Assembly (NCBI GenBank): GCA_902765975.1
Contig: CACXBO010000010.1
Location: 1 to 9,099 of the forward strand
Length of the DNA: 9,099 nt
DNA from: Oscillospiraceae bacterium
GTDB taxonomy: Bacteria > Bacillota > Clostridia > Oscillospirales > Oscillospiraceae
Direction of reading: 5' to 3'
The notes beneath the pieces are model-generated. The model was not told the origin of the DNA and did not search any database. It saw only the letters and a program-made list of their open reading frames with translations. Position numbers and translations under genes: made by a program. This document shows positions 6,373-9,099 of this stretch, in pieces (the stretch's first letter is position 1; each line of letters opens with the position of its first letter).

Positions 6373-7755
6373 ATGATACACAGATACAAGCTAAACGGAT
6401 ATAACATAGTACTCGACGTCTATTCCGGGTCAGTCCACGCGGTCGACGAGGTCGCATACGATATTATCGGTCTCTGTGACGAGAAAAAGCCGGAGGACGA
6501 AATAATAAGTGAGATAACGGCGAAATATCCGGAGATAGCAGAAACAGACGTTCGAGAATGCCTCGACGACGTGAAAAGCCTCGTTTCCGCGGGAAAGCTG
6601 TTCAAAAAAGACGACTTTGAGGGCATTGCCTTCGATTTCAAGAAGCGGTCAAACGTGATAAAGGCGCTCTGCCTGCACGTTGCCCACACCTGCAATCTCA
6701 ACTGCGAATACTGCTTTGCCAGTCAGGGCAAGTACAACGGTGACAGGGCGCTTATGAGCTTTGAGGTGGGAAAGAGAGCTTTAGACTTTCTAATTGAGAA
6801 TTCCGGCAGCCGCAAAAACCTTGAGGTGGACTTCTTCGGCGGCGAGCCGCTTATGAACTGGGACGTTGTAAAAAGGCTTGTCGAGTATGCGAGAAGCATA
6901 GAGAAGGAGAAGGGCAAAAACTTCCGCTTTACACTGACGACTAACGGAGTTTTAGTCGACGACGAGGTGATAGAATTCTCAAACCGAGAGATGTCGAACG
7001 TCGTGATGAGCATAGACGGGCGCAAGGAGGTACATGACAGGCTCAGAAAGGACTACGCGGGCAACGGAAGCTACGACCGCATAATCCCCAAGTTCCAGAA
7101 ATTCGCAAGGGAACGCGGGAGCAGGAGTTATTACGTGCGCGGAACCTATACGCATAATAACGTCGATTTCACTGAGGATCTGTTTCATCTTGCAGATCTC
7201 GGCTTTACCGAACTGTCTATGGAGCCGGTAGTGTGCGCGCCGGACGACCCGTACGCGCTTACGGACGAGGACCTTCCCAAGCTCTATGAGCAGTATGAAA
7301 TTCTTGCAAAGGATATGCTCCGACGTGAGAGAGAGGGAAGACCGATAACCTTCTATCACTATATGATAGACCTTGTGCACGGTCCATGTATATACAAGCG
7401 TATTTCGGGCTGCGGAAGCGGAACGGAGTATCTTGCGGTAACGCCGTGGGGCGACCTCTATCCCTGTCACCAGTTCGTAGGCGATGAGAAGTACCTGATG
7501 GGCAATATCTGGGATGGCGTTACGAACACAGAGCTCAGAGACAGATTCAAGCTCACAAATGTTTACGCAAGACCTGGATGCAAGGACTGCTGGGCAAAGC
7601 TCTACTGCTCCGGCGGCTGCGCGGCAAACGCATACCACGCGACAGGGGATATACTCGGCACCTATGAATACGGCTGCAAGCTTTTCAAAAAGAGGATGGA
7701 GTGCGCTATCATGATGCAGGTCGCAAGGAGCCTTGAGGGAAAAGAGAACGTCTGA
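6373..7755 (+). CDS. scfB: Radical SAM SCIFF peptide maturase (SPASM, thioether-forming)
   Basis: The enzyme has 460 residues. Residues about 1-85 form a PqqD-like recognition domain that should bind the SCIFF leader. The radical SAM motif CNLNCEYC gives Cys107, Cys111 and Cys114 for the 4Fe-4S cluster that cleaves S-adenosylmethionine; FFGGEP (154-159) is the SAM-binding glycine motif. The C-terminal SPASM region carries Cys347, Cys365, Cys403, Cys406, Cys412, Cys416 and Cys435, enough for two auxiliary 4Fe-4S clusters (for example CKDCWAKLYCSGGC at 403-416). It abstracts a hydrogen from the precursor and forms a Cys-to-carbon thioether, as shown for the related CteB of Clostridium thermocellum. 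The ATG at 6373 has a weak ribosome site (GGGAAG, about 6360-6365). It follows scfA and the hairpin, which makes the pair a complete locus. No strong terminator follows before the tRNA promoter. Confidence 0.96.
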   Translation: MIHRYKLNGYNIVLDVYSGSVHAVDEVAYDIIGLCDEKKPEDEIISEITAKYPEIAETDVRECLDDVKSLVSAGKLFKKDDFEGIAFDFKKRSNVIKALCLHVAHTCNLNCEYCFASQGKYNGDRALMSFEVGKRALDFLIENSGSRKNLEVDFFGGEPLMNWDVVKRLVEYARSIEKEKGKNFRFTLTTNGVLVDDEVIEFSNREMSNVVMSIDGRKEVHDRLRKDYAGNGSYDRIIPKFQKFARERGSRSYYVRGTYTHNNVDFTEDLFHLADLGFTELSMEPVVCAPDDPYALTDEDLPKLYEQYEILAKDMLRREREGRPITFYHYMIDLVHGPCIYKRISGCGSGTEYLAVTPWGDLYPCHQFVGDEKYLMGNIWDGVTNTELRDRFKLTNVYARPGCKDCWAKLYCSGGCAANAYHATGDILGTYEYGCKLFKKRMECAIMMQVARSLEGKENV

Positions 7756-7786
7756 GCGTTTTTTTCGGATGAATTATAAAAAAAGC

Positions 7787-7815
7787 TTGACAATTATGAG
7801 GCAAGTAAGTATAAT
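7787..7815 (+). promoter_or_regulatory. Perfect consensus sigma-A promoter of the tRNA cluster
   Basis: TTGACA (7787-7792), exactly 17 bases, then TATAAT (7810-7815): both boxes match consensus at all six positions. Transcription should start near 7822, about 11 bases before the first tRNA. Confidence 0.93.
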
Positions 7816-7829
7816 AACTTTTGCCTCAT
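7796..7829. repeat. 9-bp inverted repeat centred on the -10 box
   Basis: ATGAGGCAA (7796-7804) is the exact reverse complement of TTGCCTCAT (7821-7829). The 16-base gap holds the -10 box, and the midpoint (7812.5) is the middle of TATAAT. The right arm covers the likely transcription start. It looks like an operator for a dimeric or tetrameric DNA-binding protein, but the binding protein is unknown. Confidence 0.6.
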
Positions 7830-7832
7830 TAC

Positions 7833-7909
7833 GGCGGCGTAGCTCAGTTGGCTAGAGCATGCGGTTCATACCCGCAGTGTCACCGGTTCGAATCCAGTCG
7901 CCGCTACCA
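7833..7909 (+). tRNA. tRNA-Met (CAU), elongator type
   Basis: The 77-base cloverleaf has acceptor GGCGGCG/CGCCGCT, D arm GCTC/GAGC, anticodon stem TGCGG/CCGCA with loop TTCATAC, and an encoded CCA (7907-7909). The G1-U72 end pair excludes initiator tRNA, and the loop resembles elongator Met rather than lysidine-type tRNA-Ile2, although a CAU anticodon alone cannot separate them. The T stem ACCGG/CCAGT has one C-A mismatch. Confidence 0.93.
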
Positions 7910-7911
7910 AG

Positions 7912-7947
7912 CTTTACGGGGTGCTTATGCATCCCGTAAAGTTTTTT
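7912..7947 (+). terminator. Terminator-like hairpin inside the tRNA cluster
   Basis: CTTTACGGG (7912-7920) pairs with CCCGTAAAG (7933-7941). Four more pairs, including one G-U, close a TTAT loop, giving a 13-bp stem. Six T follow at 7942-7947. It begins 3 bases after tRNA-Met and lies 15 bases before tRNA-Glu. Confidence 0.85.
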
Positions 7948-7962
7948 AATGAGCAAAAAAAC

Positions 7963-8037
7963 GGCCCGGTGGTCAAGCGGTCAAGACACCGCCCTTTCAC
8001 GGCGGTAACACGGGTTCGAGTCCCGTCCGGGTCACCA
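7963..8037 (+). tRNA. tRNA-Glu (UUC)
   Basis: The 75-base cloverleaf has acceptor GGCCCGG/CCGGGTC with one G-U pair, anticodon stem CCGCC/GGCGG with loop CTTTCAC (anticodon TTC), T arm ACGGG/CCCGT, and an encoded CCA at 8035-8037. The sequence closely follows the common Firmicutes tRNA-Glu. Confidence 0.97.
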
Positions 8038-8043
8038 CAAATC

Positions 8044-8120
8044 GGAGGCTTAGCTCAGCTGGTTAGAGCGCACGCCTCACACGCGTGAGGTCGACAGTTC
8101 GAGTCTGTCAGTCTCCACCA
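8044..8120 (+). tRNA. tRNA-Val (CAC)
   Basis: The 77-base cloverleaf has acceptor GGAGGCT/AGTCTCC (one G-U), D arm GCTC/GAGC, anticodon stem CACGC/GCGTG with loop CTCACAC (anticodon CAC at 8078-8080), T arm GACAG/CTGTC, and an encoded CCA. It starts 6 bases after tRNA-Glu, so the two must share a transcript. It reads GUG valine codons. Confidence 0.96.
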
Positions 8121-8149
8121 AAAAAGGCTTGCGTCAGCAAGCCTTTTTT
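8120..8149. terminator. Terminator at the end of the tRNA cluster
   Basis: GGCTTGC (8126-8132) pairs with GCAAGCC (8137-8143) around a GTCA loop. Six A precede the stem and six T follow it (8144-8149), so it could stop transcription from either side. Confidence 0.9.
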
Positions 8150-8190
8150 ATTTGATTCTCTGCGCGATATTAAAAAGAGAGGGTGACGAA

Positions 8191-8973
8191 ATGGGGTATC
8201 TTGAGGACTATTACAACAGCTACGACGAGGAGGGCCGCCTTCTGTCTCGGCACGGGCAGGTCGAGTATCTGACCACGATGAAGTATATACGGGAAAGTCT
8301 TGAGGGTATATCGTCGCCCCGCATTCTGGAGATAGGCGCCGGCACGGGGAGATACAGCGTTGCTCTGGCGAAAGAGGGCGTCAGCGTTACGGCGGTGGAG
8401 CTCGTCGAGCATAATCTGGAGCTTTTGAGGTCTAAGCTCGACGGAACGGAACCCTTGACAGCTATTCAGGGAAACGCTCTTGACCTTTCCCTTCTTTCTG
8501 ATAACGCCTACGATCTCACGATGCTGCTCGGACCTATGTATCACCTGTACACGAGAGAGGAGAAGCTGAAGGCGCTCTCCGAAGCGGTGCGCGTAACGAG
8601 ACCGGGCGGCCGTATCCTCGTCGCCTACTGCATGAACGAGCCTACGGTGATACAGTTTGTTTTCGGACTCAATAATCTGAAGAAGGTAATGGAGTCCAGT
8701 ATGCTGACGCCGGACTGGCACTGCATAAGCGAGCCGAAGGATCTCTTTGAGCTTGTTCGGACTGAGGACATCGATGCACTGAACGCAGTATTTCCGGTCG
8801 AGAGGATAAAGCTTGTTGCGACCGACGGCGCGACGAATTATATGCGCGGGCTGATCGACGCGATGGACGACGAGACCTTTGAAATGTGGGTGGATTATCA
8901 TTATGCCATCTGCGAGCGGCAGGATCTGATCGGCGCTTCAAATCACACACTCGATATACTGAAAAAGCTGTGA
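8191..8973 (+). CDS. Class I SAM-dependent methyltransferase
   Basis: The protein has 260 residues from the ATG at 8191. A possible TTG start at 8152 would add 13 residues, but GAGGGTGA (8179-8186) lies just before 8191 and decides for the ATG. The SAM-binding Rossmann fold shows motif I ILEIGAGTGRY (45-55), acidic Glu70 at the end of the second strand (TAVELVE), the NAYDLTMLLGPMYHL segment (105-119) with Asp108, and VRVTRPGGRILVAY (133-146). The rest (about 150-260) is a less conserved helical part that should shape the acceptor site. The family methylates small molecules, proteins or RNA; the substrate cannot be named from the sequence. No clear promoter is visible in the 41 bases after the tRNA terminator. 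An acetyltransferase gene follows after 49 bases, so the two may be co-transcribed. Confidence 0.9.
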   Translation: MGYLEDYYNSYDEEGRLLSRHGQVEYLTTMKYIRESLEGISSPRILEIGAGTGRYSVALAKEGVSVTAVELVEHNLELLRSKLDGTEPLTAIQGNALDLSLLSDNAYDLTMLLGPMYHLYTREEKLKALSEAVRVTRPGGRILVAYCMNEPTVIQFVFGLNNLKKVMESSMLTPDWHCISEPKDLFELVRTEDIDALNAVFPVERIKLVATDGATNYMRGLIDAMDDETFEMWVDYHYAICERQDLIGASNHTLDILKKL

Positions 8974-9022
8974 AAATCAGCTTGTGGAAACAATACAGAT
9001 TATTTGAAATACGGGTGGGAAA

Positions 9023-9099
9023 ATGAAAATTACACTTGAAACGGAGAGGCTCATACTCAGACCCTTTGAGTACGGCGACGCTGAGGAGATGTTCCGTGC
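9023..9099 (+). CDS. GNAT family N-acetyltransferase, N-terminal part (3' end outside window)
   Basis: Twenty-five codons are visible from the ATG at 9023, preceded by a G-rich ribosome site (GGGTGGGA, 9013-9020). The protein begins with LETERLILRPF followed by a GDAEEMF-type segment, which is the standard first strand and helix of RimJ/RimL-like GNAT acetyltransferases. These use acetyl-CoA to acetylate protein N-termini or small amines. The acetyl-CoA motif lies beyond the window, so activity and substrate cannot be judged. Confidence 0.8.
   Translation, partial: MKITLETERLILRPFEYGDAEEMFR

Noticed and set aside
6351..6379. TTGACG followed by TGATAC or TATGAT as a promoter for scfB
   Set aside because: The -10 box would overlap or follow the scfB start codon, so the mRNA would start inside the gene; spacing for TATGAT is only 15.
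6979..7638. Antisense open frame (219 residues) opposite scfB
   Set aside because: It mirrors the codon pattern of scfB, has no ribosome site or domain, and scfB is unambiguous.
7741..7765. Terminator after scfB (AACG/CGTT stem plus seven T)
   Set aside because: The stem has only four good pairs, then A-T and G-U pairs that use up the T-tract itself; too weak to call.
7833..7909. Reading the CAU tRNA as lysidine-type tRNA-Ile2 or initiator tRNA
   Set aside because: The G1-U72 end pair does not fit initiator, and the GGCGGCG acceptor with loop TTCATAC fits elongator Met better than Ile2.
8152..8190. TTG start for the methyltransferase at 8152
   Set aside because: A good ribosome site lies directly before the ATG at 8191, and the added 13 residues start next to the tRNA terminator without a ribosome site.
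8170..8901. Long antisense open frame (243 residues) opposite the methyltransferase
   Set aside because: No recognisable domain and a composition rich in Arg and His typical of a codon-bias shadow; the plus strand carries a clear methyltransferase fold.
1..9099. CRISPR arrays, insertion sequences, phage or toxin-antitoxin genes
   Set aside because: No direct-repeat arrays with spacers, transposase-like proteins, terminal inverted repeats or small toxin pairs were seen.

Overview
The window reads as a chromosomal segment of a Gram-positive, Clostridia-type bacterium, most likely near Oscillospiraceae/Ruminococcaceae. This rests on the TepA-type protease, the FtsEX/PcsB-like division genes without an outer-membrane system, the SCIFF peptide with its radical SAM maturase (a Clostridia hallmark), the strong AGGAGG-like ribosome sites and consensus sigma-A promoters. 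Base composition looks close to half G+C, and AUA is used very freely for isoleucine. There are no insertion sequences, phage genes or CRISPR arrays. It looks like ordinary core genome with one peptide-modification locus in it.

Layout, left to right. (1) The C-terminal part of an M18 metallo-aminopeptidase (1-852) ends at a hairpin terminator. (2) tepA (913-1572), a ClpP-like serine protease, starts at a TTG that lies in the U-tract of that terminator. Its 3' end overlaps by 32 bp the end of an oppositely oriented membrane-anchored DUF4830-type protein (2011-1541). (3) From an AT-rich divergent promoter region runs an operon of four genes: a CdaR/PucR-type regulator (2205-3293), ftsE (3309-3995), ftsX (3985-4872) and a secreted PcsB-like coiled-coil plus M23 peptidase (4879-6075). 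FtsE drives FtsX in the membrane, and FtsX probably opens or activates the coiled-coil peptidoglycan hydrolase outside the cell. (4) A ranthipeptide locus follows: a clear promoter, the 46-residue six-cysteine precursor scfA (6163-6303), a strong hairpin, then the radical SAM/SPASM maturase scfB (6373-7755). (5) A perfect consensus promoter drives tRNA-Met(CAU), an internal terminator-like hairpin, then tRNA-Glu(UUC), tRNA-Val(CAC) and a final terminator. (6) A class I SAM-dependent methyltransferase (8191-8973) is followed by the start of a GNAT acetyltransferase (9023 to the window edge).

The points that deserve a second look are: the SCIFF precursor, which carries Gly where the family normally has the Thr that accepts the thioether; a 9-bp inverted repeat centred exactly on the -10 box of the tRNA promoter; the terminator hairpin in the middle of the tRNA cluster with no room for a new promoter; the tepA start inside a terminator; and the pairing of an apparently catalytically intact M23 domain with a PcsB-type coiled coil in an FtsEX operon led by a metabolite-type regulator. 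The SCIFF system itself is a known type, and I do not see a wholly new system here.
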